Of a stretch of 7,627 nt of DNA, positions 1-5,153 are shown piece after piece. This DNA is from Pirellulales bacterium. GTDB taxonomy: Bacteria; Planctomycetota; Planctomycetia; Pirellulales; JAICIG01. The stretch spans positions 1 through 7,627 of the forward strand of contig JAICIG010000390.1 in the NCBI GenBank assembly GCA_025924495.1. The letters run 5' to 3'. The notes below the pieces were generated by a model. That model was given only the letters and a program-made list of their open reading frames with translations, had not been told where the DNA came from and ran no database searches. Each line of letters opens with the position of its first letter. Position 1 is the stretch's first letter. Position numbers and translations under genes: made by a program.

Positions 1-44
1 CTGCTACCGCCGCACGCACTACTTCTGTCACACCGTTGGGGCCT

Positions 45-710
45 ATGGATGCCCGGCCGGCCATTTGCATTCCCGGTGCGGCTGGCAATTTGGAAGGATT
101 TCGTGCGTGGGCTCAATCGCCTGACTTCCCTCAACACGGCGCCATTTCATTCATCGAGCATGGGATCGTGATTGACATGAGTCCGGAAGATCTGAATACC
201 CATGCGAGAATTAAGGCTGAAATTGGCTGTCGTATTCATCAGCTCGTCGAAGAACGCGATCTGGGCGAGTTTTATCCGGATCGCACCTTGCTGAGCAATG
301 TTGCGGCTCAGCTCTCAACCGAGCCAGACGGAACCTTTGTCAGTTGGGGCGCGTTTGAATCAGGCCGTGTGCGCCGCGTTCCGGCGAAGCGACATAGCGG
401 GCAGTTTGTTGAATTGGAAGGCGCCCCGGACTGGGTGTTAGAAATCGTCAGTCCTAGTTCCATCGAGAAAGATACTCGCACGCTTCGGGATGCCTATTAT
501 CGAGCGGGCATTCAGGAATATTGGCTGATTAATGGGTTGGGCAAACAGATCAAATTCCAACTCTTGGAGCGTCGCAGAGACGGCTACACGGCGGTTCCCA
601 GTCGCAACGGCTGGTATTTCTCGCGCGTGTTCGATCGAAGTTTCCGCCTGCAGCGTGTCGAAAGCCGTCGCGGTTTTTGGCGATACACGCTAGAAATTAA
701 GCCTAACTGA
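45..710 (+). CDS. Uma2 family protein (PD-(D/E)XK nuclease fold), possibly 5'-partial
   Basis: Resembles the Uma2 family (PF05685), small proteins with a restriction-endonuclease-like fold, often multicopy and of unproven function. Counting from a TTG at 36, the sequence shows an N-terminal helix/strand region (about 36-75), Glu-Pro-Asp at 96-98, Asp132 followed by the core strand with Glu136 and Ser139 (pattern D-x3-E-x2-S), Lys145, and the family-typical YYRAGIQEYWLI segment (154-165). Asp98, Asp132 and Glu136 are plausible metal ligands. The start is uncertain. I place it at the ATG at 45, but the frame has no stop back to base 3 and reads an Ala/Thr-rich peptide of the kind often seen at Uma2 N-termini, so the true start may lie before the window. 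There is no toxin, antitoxin or methylase partner nearby. GC in sampled lines (about 53%) is below that of uvrC (about 60%), which may reflect transfer. The family call is fairly sure; the substrate is unknown. Confidence 0.8.
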   Translation: MDARPAICIPGAAGNLEGFRAWAQSPDFPQHGAISFIEHGIVIDMSPEDLNTHARIKAEIGCRIHQLVEERDLGEFYPDRTLLSNVAAQLSTEPDGTFVSWGAFESGRVRRVPAKRHSGQFVELEGAPDWVLEIVSPSSIEKDTRTLRDAYYRAGIQEYWLINGLGKQIKFQLLERRRDGYTAVPSRNGWYFSRVFDRSFRLQRVESRRGFWRYTLEIKPN

Positions 711-788
711 CCGCTAGCAGTTCTGGCCTAAAACGCGTTGTAGCCTAAAATTGGCGTAGGTCCCCTCCTGCTCGCTCTGCTTGCTAGT
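711..788 (+). promoter_or_regulatory. Spacer before uvrC with a weak -10-like box
   Basis: This 78-bp spacer contains TAAAAT at 746-751 (5 of 6 to the sigma70 -10 consensus), about 38 bases before the uvrC start. I see no convincing -35 at the right distance. The octamer GCCTAAAA occurs twice, at 726-733 and 743-750, in direct orientation. I see no terminator hairpin with a T-tract after the Uma2 gene, so uvrC may be read partly from upstream. Low confidence. Confidence 0.2.
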
Positions 789-2189
789 ATGTCTTCTGAG
801 TCTGATTCTCCCGATCTCGATCCGATCGCCACAACCGATTCCTCAGCTGAGCCCGCGCCAGCCGACTCAGAAATGCAATTCGGTTATCGCCGCGCCGCCG
901 CTAAAGTGCGCGAGTTTCCGCAATCGCCCGGCGTGTATTTGATGAAAGACGGCGCCGGCCGGGTGATCTATGTCGGCAAGGCCAAGAACCTTCGCTCGCG
1001 GGCCAGCGCCTATTTTTTGAAAGCGGCGACCGAAGACCGGCGCACGGCGGACATGGTGCGCGAGATCGTCGACATCGACTATCTCGAGGCCGAAAGCGAG
1101 GTCGATGCGCTGCTGGCCGAAGCCCGGCTGATTAAGGACATTCAGCCCAAGTACAACCAGGAATTGAAGGACGACAAGACCTTTCCATACCTGGAGATTT
1201 ACACGCGCGAAGATTTCCCCCGCATCGAGTTCACGCGCACGCCCAGCGAGCGCGGCACGAAGCTGTATGGACCTTTTGCGAGCGCTAGCGCGTTGCGCGG
1301 GGCTATTCAGGTGTTGCAGAAGATCTTCAAGTTCCGCACCTGCAGCCTGGATATTGAGGAGAACGACGAGAAGTGGCGCTGGTTTCGGCCCTGCCTGTTG
1401 GCCAGCATCAATCAATGCACCGCGCCGTGCAATCTGAGAATTTCCAAAGAGGAATATCGCCGCGACATCGCGCGGCTGCGGATGTTCCTGGAAGGGAACA
1501 AGAAAAAACTGCTCGATGAGTTGCGAGAGGAGATGGCCGCCGCATCCAAGGCTTTGCGGTTCGAGCAAGCGGCGCGGCTGCGCGATGAGATCAAGATGCT
1601 CGAAACGCTCGATGACCGCGGCGAGCTCGACACGCACGTCCAGCCCGAAGTGTTTTATATCGATCCCAAGAAGGGACTTGCCGGGCTGAAAAAGGTGCTC
1701 AAGCTCGCGGAAATGCCGCGGACCATCGAGGGGGTCGATATCGCGCATCTGGGCGGCGGCGAGACGGTGGCGAGCCTGGTGCAATTCATCGATGGATTGC
1801 CCTTTAAGCCGGGCTATAAGCGGTACAAGATTCGTTCGGTGTCGGGCATCGACGACTTCGCCAGCATTCACGAGGTCGTGGCCAGGAGATTTCAGCGATT
1901 GGATGCCGAAGGGCAGGCCTTTCCCGACTTGCTGTTGATCGACGGCGGCAAGGGGCAACTGAATGCCGGCATGGCGGCGTTCGCGGCATTAGGCATCGAG
2001 CCGCCGACGGTGATTTCCCTGGCCAAGCGCGAGGAAGAGATTTACATTCCCGGCGCCGACGAACCGTTGCGGCTCAGCCGCCATGCTTATGCCCTGCGAC
2101 TGTTGCAGTACGTGCGCGATGAGGCGCACCGGTTCGCACAGCACTATCACCATATTTTGCGTCGTAAATCGACCCTGGGAGAGGGATGA
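789..2189 (+). CDS. uvrC: Excinuclease ABC subunit UvrC, short form lacking the HhH tail
   Basis: UvrC makes both incisions flanking a DNA lesion in nucleotide excision repair, after UvrA/UvrB recognition. Domains in order: a Ser/Asp/Pro-rich N-terminal extension (1-30); a GIY-YIG nuclease (about 44-125, with Gly48-Val-Tyr50, Tyr61-Val-Gly-Lys64, Arg71, Tyr75 and Glu111); four cysteines (185, 202, 210, 214) spaced as in the UvrC iron-sulfur site; a UVR UvrB-binding helix pair (about 243-275); and the RNase H-like 5' nuclease (about 311-460, with Asp317, Asp385 in LIDGGKGQ, and His447 in RDEAHR). All catalytic residues are present. At 466 aa it is clearly shorter than the roughly 600-aa E. coli type: it ends just after the RNase H domain and has no (HhH)2 DNA-binding module. 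Only 50 bp separate it from the next gene, so this is not a nearby frameshift. The ATG at 789 has no clear Shine-Dalgarno; an ATG at 873 (Met29) would remove the extension. Identity is secure. Confidence 0.95.
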   Translation: MSSESDSPDLDPIATTDSSAEPAPADSEMQFGYRRAAAKVREFPQSPGVYLMKDGAGRVIYVGKAKNLRSRASAYFLKAATEDRRTADMVREIVDIDYLEAESEVDALLAEARLIKDIQPKYNQELKDDKTFPYLEIYTREDFPRIEFTRTPSERGTKLYGPFASASALRGAIQVLQKIFKFRTCSLDIEENDEKWRWFRPCLLASINQCTAPCNLRISKEEYRRDIARLRMFLEGNKKKLLDELREEMAAASKALRFEQAARLRDEIKMLETLDDRGELDTHVQPEVFYIDPKKGLAGLKKVLKLAEMPRTIEGVDIAHLGGGETVASLVQFIDGLPFKPGYKRYKIRSVSGIDDFASIHEVVARRFQRLDAEGQAFPDLLLIDGGKGQLNAGMAAFAALGIEPPTVISLAKREEEIYIPGADEPLRLSRHAYALRLLQYVRDEAHRFAQHYHHILRRKSTLGEG

Positions 2190-2199
2190 AGCGTGCCGC

Positions 2200-2219
2200 G
2201 GAGAAGCGCTTGCTTCTTC
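2200..2219. terminator. Hairpin between convergent uvrC and KAS genes
   Basis: AGAAGC (2202-2207) pairs with GCTTCT (2212-2217) around a GCTT loop. Flanking G2201-T2218 (wobble) and G2200-C2219 lengthen the stem to 8 pairs. It lies in the 50-bp gap between two converging stop codons, where a bidirectional terminator would be expected. Neither strand has a real T-tract after the stem, so intrinsic activity may be weak. Confidence 0.3.
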
Positions 2220-2239
2220 CGGGCGTGTTCAGCATTTGC

Positions 2240-3499
2240 TCAGGCCGCCTTTGCGGCATAAGCAGCCCGATCCCAGCGACGCAGGACGACGGCGGCCATA
2301 TGGCCGCCAAAGGCGACCGACAGTTTCAAAGCGTGCTCGAACTGCGTGCGCCGACCGATCAGCGGTATGCAGTCCAGATCGCACTCAGGATCAGGATCGG
2401 TCAGGTTCATGGTAGGCGGCGCGAATCCATCGCGCAGCGCCAGCGCGGTGATGGCCAATTCGACGCTGCCCGCGGCATTCACGAGGTGCCCTAACATCGA
2501 TTTCGTCGAGCTGACGCAAATTTGATCGGCGGCGCGCCCCAGGGCTCGGCGTATGCCGCGCGTCTCGACCACGTCATTCTGCTGCGTCCCCGTGCCGTGA
2601 GCGTTGATGTAGCCCACGTTTTCTGGAGCTAGTCGCGATTGTTTCAGCGTGGCGGAAATTAAATAAGCCAGCGTTTCGCTTTCGGCGTCGAGGCCGGTCA
2701 TGTGGTGGGCTTCGGCTTGCATCTTCCCGCCGATGATTTCGGCGTAAATTTTAGCGCCTCGCCTCATCGCATGTTGCCGCCGTTCGACCACGAACATGGC
2801 AGCGCCTTCGCCCATGACGAAACCGCTGCGACGGCTGTCGAATGGCCGGCAGGCCTGCTGCGGATCCTCATGGTTGGCCAGCACTCTCATGGCCCGAAAC
2901 CCGGCCGCGAACAGCGGATGAAAGGCTTCAGCGCTGCCTGCCAGGGCAACATCGCATTGGCCGTCGCGAATGCTGCGGACGGCGGCGAGCACCTCAATCA
3001 GCCCGCTGGCACAGGCCGTCGAATGGCAGAGCCGCGGCCCCTCCAACCCATAGCGATTGGCAACCAGCGAGCAAGCAGTATTGGGCAACCACTGACTCCA
3101 CCAAGGCAGGTCCCTGGCGTGAGGCGCGGGTGAGCGTCCCGGTTGTTCATCGAACCAGCCGGTATCGCCCATATGGCCGCTGACGGCACATCCAAACCGG
3201 TGCAGATCGATCTGGCGGAAGTTGATTTGCGCGTCGGCAATCGCCTCGGCTGCAACATGCTGGCAGAGAGCGATGGTTTTCAACTGCCCCGGATATTCGG
3301 GTTCGATCGATACCGGCGCGCCGATCGACAATCCCTCTGGCACATCGGCAATCGTCGCTAGCGAGCGCACGCCGCTTTGGCCGCGGCGCACGGCTTGCCA
3401 TACGCTTTCGCGATTCTCGCCGACCGCCGCGATCAAGCCGATGCCGGTAATGACAATCGGCTCGGAATCGGGATCGGGCTGCGCAACCGCTTTGCTCAT
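2240..3499 (-). CDS. Beta-ketoacyl-ACP synthase, KAS II (FabF)-like, stand-alone
   Basis: A thiolase-fold condensing enzyme that would join an acyl thioester to malonyl-ACP with loss of CO2, in the cytoplasm. The 419-aa length matches the FabF family. The N-terminus has the VITGIGLI strand (16-23). The nucleophile is Cys163 in STACASG, the decarboxylation histidines are His301 (NAHGTGT) and His338 (KSMLGH), and Lys333 is present, all close to E. coli FabF numbering. The C-terminal glycine motif reads AFGGHM (396-401), a variant of FGFGGTN. The ATG at 3499 has a GAGG about 10 bases upstream. It is convergent with uvrC and divergent from mraZ. No acp, fabD, fabG or fabZ gene adjoins it, so it could serve general fatty-acid elongation, a specialised lipid or a polyketide-like route. 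The condensing-enzyme call is firm; fabF versus a specialised paralogue is undecided, so no symbol is given. Confidence 0.9.
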   Translation of the reverse strand: MSKAVAQPDPDSEPIVITGIGLIAAVGENRESVWQAVRRGQSGVRSLATIADVPEGLSIGAPVSIEPEYPGQLKTIALCQHVAAEAIADAQINFRQIDLHRFGCAVSGHMGDTGWFDEQPGRSPAPHARDLPWWSQWLPNTACSLVANRYGLEGPRLCHSTACASGLIEVLAAVRSIRDGQCDVALAGSAEAFHPLFAAGFRAMRVLANHEDPQQACRPFDSRRSGFVMGEGAAMFVVERRQHAMRRGAKIYAEIIGGKMQAEAHHMTGLDAESETLAYLISATLKQSRLAPENVGYINAHGTGTQQNDVVETRGIRRALGRAADQICVSSTKSMLGHLVNAAGSVELAITALALRDGFAPPTMNLTDPDPECDLDCIPLIGRRTQFEHALKLSVAFGGHMAAVVLRRWDRAAYAAKAA

Positions 3500-3685
3500 A
3501 CCACCGATGCCTCAAGATGTGAAGTTCAACAATGCGGAATGCCCGCAGGCTGCCATTCGGGGCGTCGAAAGGTACAAAAAACGCTCCTGCAGAGCCAGAC
3601 GACTTTGGCAATTCGCGACGTGCCGCAGCAGCCGGCCCTCGCGTCTTCGAAAATGCCCGCCGAAAGTTTTTTTCTTGCGAAATCG

Positions 3686-3713
3686 TTGCATTCATCGCGA
3701 GAGCTGATAAACT
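3686..3713 (+). promoter_or_regulatory. Candidate extended -10 promoter for mraZ
   Basis: TTGCAT (3686-3691) as -35, a 16-bp spacer ending in TGA (3705-3707, an extended -10 TGn), then TAAACT (3708-3713; 4 of 6 to TATAAT). A T-run at 3667-3673 falls at the UP-element position. The predicted start near 3720 would place the hairpin array at or just inside the 5' end of a leader of about 137 nt. The individual matches are modest; the combined layout is the support. Confidence 0.35.
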
Positions 3714-3717
3714 CTGT

Positions 3718-3770
3718 CTTGTGGGATTTGAGCCCACAAGGGCTGTAGAGGCAGCCATTTCCGGGGAAAT
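3718..3770 (+). promoter_or_regulatory. Three back-to-back hairpins in the mraZ leader
   Basis: Hairpin A: 3718-3725 pairs perfectly with 3733-3740 (8 bp, CTTGTGGG/CCCACAAG, 7-nt loop). Hairpin B begins on the next base: GGCTG 3741-3745 with CAGCC 3752-3756 (6-nt loop). Hairpin C begins on the next: ATTTC 3757-3761 with GAAAT 3766-3770 (4-nt loop). A competing pairing, AGCCC 3731-3735 with GGGCT 3740-3744 (loop ACAA), would break A and B together, as in switchable leaders. No T-tract follows, so this is not a simple terminator. As DNA, the dyad of A (TGTGGG-N7-CCCACA) could instead be an operator; E. coli MraZ is known to bind TGGG-containing repeats, but the tandem spacing known there is not seen. 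The pairings are directly visible; the function is inferred. Confidence 0.45.
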
Positions 3771-3856
3771 CAACCCAAACTAAAATCGATTAAAAATACC
3801 GCCCTGATCCGGGAACGGAGACGCCTGGAAGTACGCCGCCAGACAGCGACCACTCC

Positions 3857-4342
3857 ATGACCGGCCCTCAGGAATTCATCCTCGGAGAGTTTCAACGCAC
3901 CTTCGATGAGCGATACCGCCTGTCGATCCCAGTCGAGCTGGTTTCGGCCCTGGGCGGGGACGACCAGGATTGCATCCTGGCCAAGGAACGACCGGGATGT
4001 TTGAGTCTGTGGAATGCAAAGACGTGGCAAGACAAGTTAAATGCGGGGGTCGAGCTGGTTCGGGCAAAGATGCGAGCCGGCAAGCTCGAGGGGCAACTCG
4101 AACAGGTTCAACTGTTCGGGCGGCTGCTTTCAACCCGGCACAAGACGGTCCAGTTTGCCGGGCGCGGGCGATTGATTGTTCCCGAGGGATTTCGAGAGTT
4201 TCTGCGCGCCGAGCCGGGCAGCGAAGTCTGCATTATTGGCGCGGCGGTCTGCGTGGAAATCTGGAACCCCAAGGCCTGGATCGATTACCTCGAGGGGCGC
4301 ATGCCGAAATTCCGGCGACTCTTCGACCGACTGTCGGGCTAG
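3857..4342 (+). CDS. mraZ: MraZ family transcriptional regulator
   Basis: MraZ is a DNA-binding protein built from two SpoVT/AbrB-type halves that forms ring oligomers. In E. coli it represses its own promoter and the dcw (division and cell wall) operon. Here, 161 aa carry both halves: the first at about 8-55 with FDERYRLSIP (16-25), a variant of the usual D-x-K-G-R-L-x-x-P; the second at about 97-148 with GRGRLIVPEGFREF (102-115) and the typical EIWNPKAW (134-141). The first signature has Tyr where the family normally has Gly. The ATG at 3857 lacks a nearby Shine-Dalgarno, the closest purine run being about 26-30 bases upstream. The usual partners (rsmH/mraW, ftsL, ftsI, mur genes) are absent on both sides. 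Only the upstream hairpins suggest a control element. Family assignment is strong; the regulon is unknown. Confidence 0.92.
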   Translation: MTGPQEFILGEFQRTFDERYRLSIPVELVSALGGDDQDCILAKERPGCLSLWNAKTWQDKLNAGVELVRAKMRAGKLEGQLEQVQLFGRLLSTRHKTVQFAGRGRLIVPEGFREFLRAEPGSEVCIIGAAVCVEIWNPKAWIDYLEGRMPKFRRLFDRLSG

Positions 4343-4344
4343 CA

Positions 4345-4360
4345 GCCGTCGCGCGGCGGC
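4345..4360 (+). other. GC-rich hairpin just after the mraZ stop
   Basis: GCCGTC (4345-4350) pairs with GGCGGC (4355-4360), with one G-T wobble, around a GCGC loop, starting two bases past the stop codon. No T-run follows, so it is more likely a 3'-end-stabilising or pausing structure than an intrinsic terminator. Confidence 0.3.
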
Positions 4361-4412
4361 ATCCGAACAACTCGTACACAAAACAACGGAGTGTTTAACA
4401 AGTTTCCAGCGC

Positions 4413-4536
4413 CCATGCCCGGTATGGAGGAAAAACCTGTTTTCTCCCGCCTATGTCACCCGGTAGGGAAGCAAGTATCCAGGGAATGGACCCTTTGGCA
4501 AGGAAGCCAATTTGTTTTTCCTTCTGCCGGGCATGG
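4413..4536 (+). ncRNA. Candidate structured RNA with ANGGA motifs (CsrA-sponge-like)
   Basis: Non-coding segment with nested pairing. An outer helix joins CCATGCCCGG (4413-4422) to CCGGGCATGG (4527-4536), 10 perfect pairs, followed by CTTTTAT. An inner helix joins GGAAAAA (4429-4435) to TTTTTCC (4515-4521). Inside are two adjacent hairpins: AGGG/CCCT (4481-4484/4491-4494, loop AATGGA) and TTGGC/GCCAA (4495-4499/4506-4510, loop AAGGAA). ANGGA, the core of CsrA/RsmA sites, occurs at 4386, 4424, 4465, 4481, 4486 and 4500; those at 4424, 4486 and 4500 lie in predicted loops or bulges. It may be a free small RNA or the mraZ 3' UTR. No good promoter was found directly upstream. It does not match SRP RNA, 6S RNA or tmRNA as I know them. 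The pairing and motifs are seen; the CsrA link is inference. Confidence 0.35.
4495..4519 (+). terminator. Intrinsic-terminator-like hairpin with T-tract
   Basis: TTGGC (4495-4499) and GCCAA (4506-4510) form a 5-bp stem with an AAGGAA loop, followed at once by TTTGTTTTT (4511-4519), 8 T in 9. This would end mraZ or small-RNA transcripts near 4519. The stem is short, but the T-tract is the best in the window. The same T-run can instead pair with GGAAAAA at 4429-4435, an arrangement that would compete with termination. Confidence 0.5.
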
Positions 4537-4635
4537 CTTTTATACACGACGAGAACGCCGAGAAGACGGCCGGTGGAGACGGCGCTGCGAGGTAACGATC
4601 GAGAGAGCAACCAGGGACATGCTCTACTTCACGTC

Positions 4636-5058
4636 TTACTTCGCTGCCGCTTTACATAAGGTCACGTAGCCTAGCCGCAGCTCGTGCAATAAGTTCTCGA
4701 GCAACTGGCTTTCCTCAGGCGTGCGATTGCCTGTCGTCTTTTGCTCTAGCATTTCCAACAGATCGATGAAATGCTTGGCTTCATCCAGCCGAACCTCCGG
4801 CTGGTTCGTCGCTGGGTGGGGAATCTGGCCGAGACTCACCAAAGCTTGCGTGGCCAACGTCGTCAGCAGAACGGAAAACGTCGCCGGCGGCAAGGCGCCT
4901 CGGTCCTGCTCGTGGCTGGTCTGACGAACCGGTTCTTGAGGCAAAGGCTGGCTCGATTGCTGCTTCAGCGCCTCTTTTTCCGCCTGAACCTGGCTCTTCC
5001 AGTCCTCGTCGATAATGATGCGCGGCTTTTCTCCGCCGGGGTTCGAGGCATCAGTCAT
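4636..5058 (-). CDS. DUF1844 domain-containing protein
   Basis: Small soluble protein (140 aa from the ATG at 5058) matching DUF1844 (PF08899), whose function is not known. The first 20 residues include PRIIIDEDWKSQV, a conserved lead-in, followed by a Gln/Glu/Pro-rich linker (about 27-57). The domain proper (58-131) has the typical FSVLLTTLATQALVSLGQIP stretch (61-80), Asp92-Glu-Ala-Lys95, the IDLLEMLEQKT helix (98-108), then NRTPEE (111-116) and a final helix to LGYV. The hydrophobic stretch at 61-78 looks like an amphipathic helix rather than a membrane span. The frame extends to a TTG at 5097, but the ATG at 5058 has a strong Shine-Dalgarno and begins a family-like N-terminus, so I choose it. 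It lies 97 nt after pyrG on the same strand, probably the last gene of that operon. Confidence 0.9.
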   Translation of the reverse strand: MTDASNPGGEKPRIIIDEDWKSQVQAEKEALKQQSSQPLPQEPVRQTSHEQDRGALPPATFSVLLTTLATQALVSLGQIPHPATNQPEVRLDEAKHFIDLLEMLEQKTTGNRTPEESQLLENLLHELRLGYVTLCKAAAK

Positions 5059-5063
5059 GCGAG

Positions 5064-5071
5064 CCCTCTCC
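5064..5071 (-). promoter_or_regulatory. Ribosome binding site fixing the DUF1844 start
   Basis: On the minus strand GGAGAGGG ends five bases before the ATG at 5058. No such site precedes the TTG at 5097, so this decides the start in favour of 5058. Confidence 0.7.
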
Positions 5072-5153
5072 GCTAAGCTGCTTGCTCCAATGTGCAATCA
5101 CACGTGATCGATCAGACGCGCTTGCGGCGCCGAAGATGCGCGCCAAAGGACCG

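Larger units (their letters stand above)
3500..3856. other. Divergent intergenic region between KAS and mraZ
   Basis: This 357-bp non-coding stretch must contain the start signals of both flanking genes. Bases 3500-3660 show nothing I can name beyond the GAGG near the KAS start. A run of seven T (3667-3673) sits where an UP element would lie relative to the promoter proposed at 3686-3713. Three contiguous hairpins follow (3718-3770), then an A/T-rich spot (3781-3797) with TAAAAT at 3781-3786 that could be a second -10 box. No KAS promoter was convincing on the minus strand. Confidence 0.5.

Noticed and set aside
867..1958. 363-codon open frame on the minus strand opposite uvrC
   Set aside because: It lies wholly within an unmistakable uvrC and has no recognisable domain. 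Long antisense frames are common opposite GC-rich genes.
3222..3707. Plus-strand open frames over the KAS start and the divergent spacer
   Set aside because: They mostly overlap the KAS coding strand in antisense, and the peptides have no recognisable motif.
3718..3740. Minus-strand resemblance of the first hairpin to a tRNA T-arm (5-bp stem, loop CTCAAAT)
   Set aside because: The loop has C where T54 is required, and no matching acceptor, D-arm or 7-nt anticodon loop lies at the right distances. Neither a tRNA nor a clear attachment-site remnant is supported.
3721..3783. Possible 20-codon upstream ORF starting at GTG inside the mraZ leader
   Set aside because: The start would be buried in the first hairpin with no Shine-Dalgarno, and no regulatory codon run is seen.
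4413..4536. MITE-like element with 10-bp terminal inverted repeats
   Set aside because: No flanking target-site duplication is visible, and the inner helices and T-tract fit an RNA better. Multi-copy occurrence in the genome would revive this idea.
4413..4536. SRP (4.5S) RNA or 6S RNA
   Set aside because: The conserved SRP tip (GGAAGCAGCC-type) is missing, and there is no long interrupted hairpin with a central bubble as in 6S.
4538..4543. TATAAA -10-like box on the minus strand
   Set aside because: No usable -35, and it would only drive transcription antisense to mraZ.
4391..4669. Open frames crossing the segment after mraZ
   Set aside because: Low-complexity Arg-rich products with no clear ribosome site, overlapping the DUF1844 end. 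The segment is better explained by RNA structure.
5105..5114. Perfect palindrome TGATCGATCA between pyrG and DUF1844
   Set aside because: Ten bases of dyad built on the common GATC/ATCGAT words; no second copy or promoter context makes it a supported operator.
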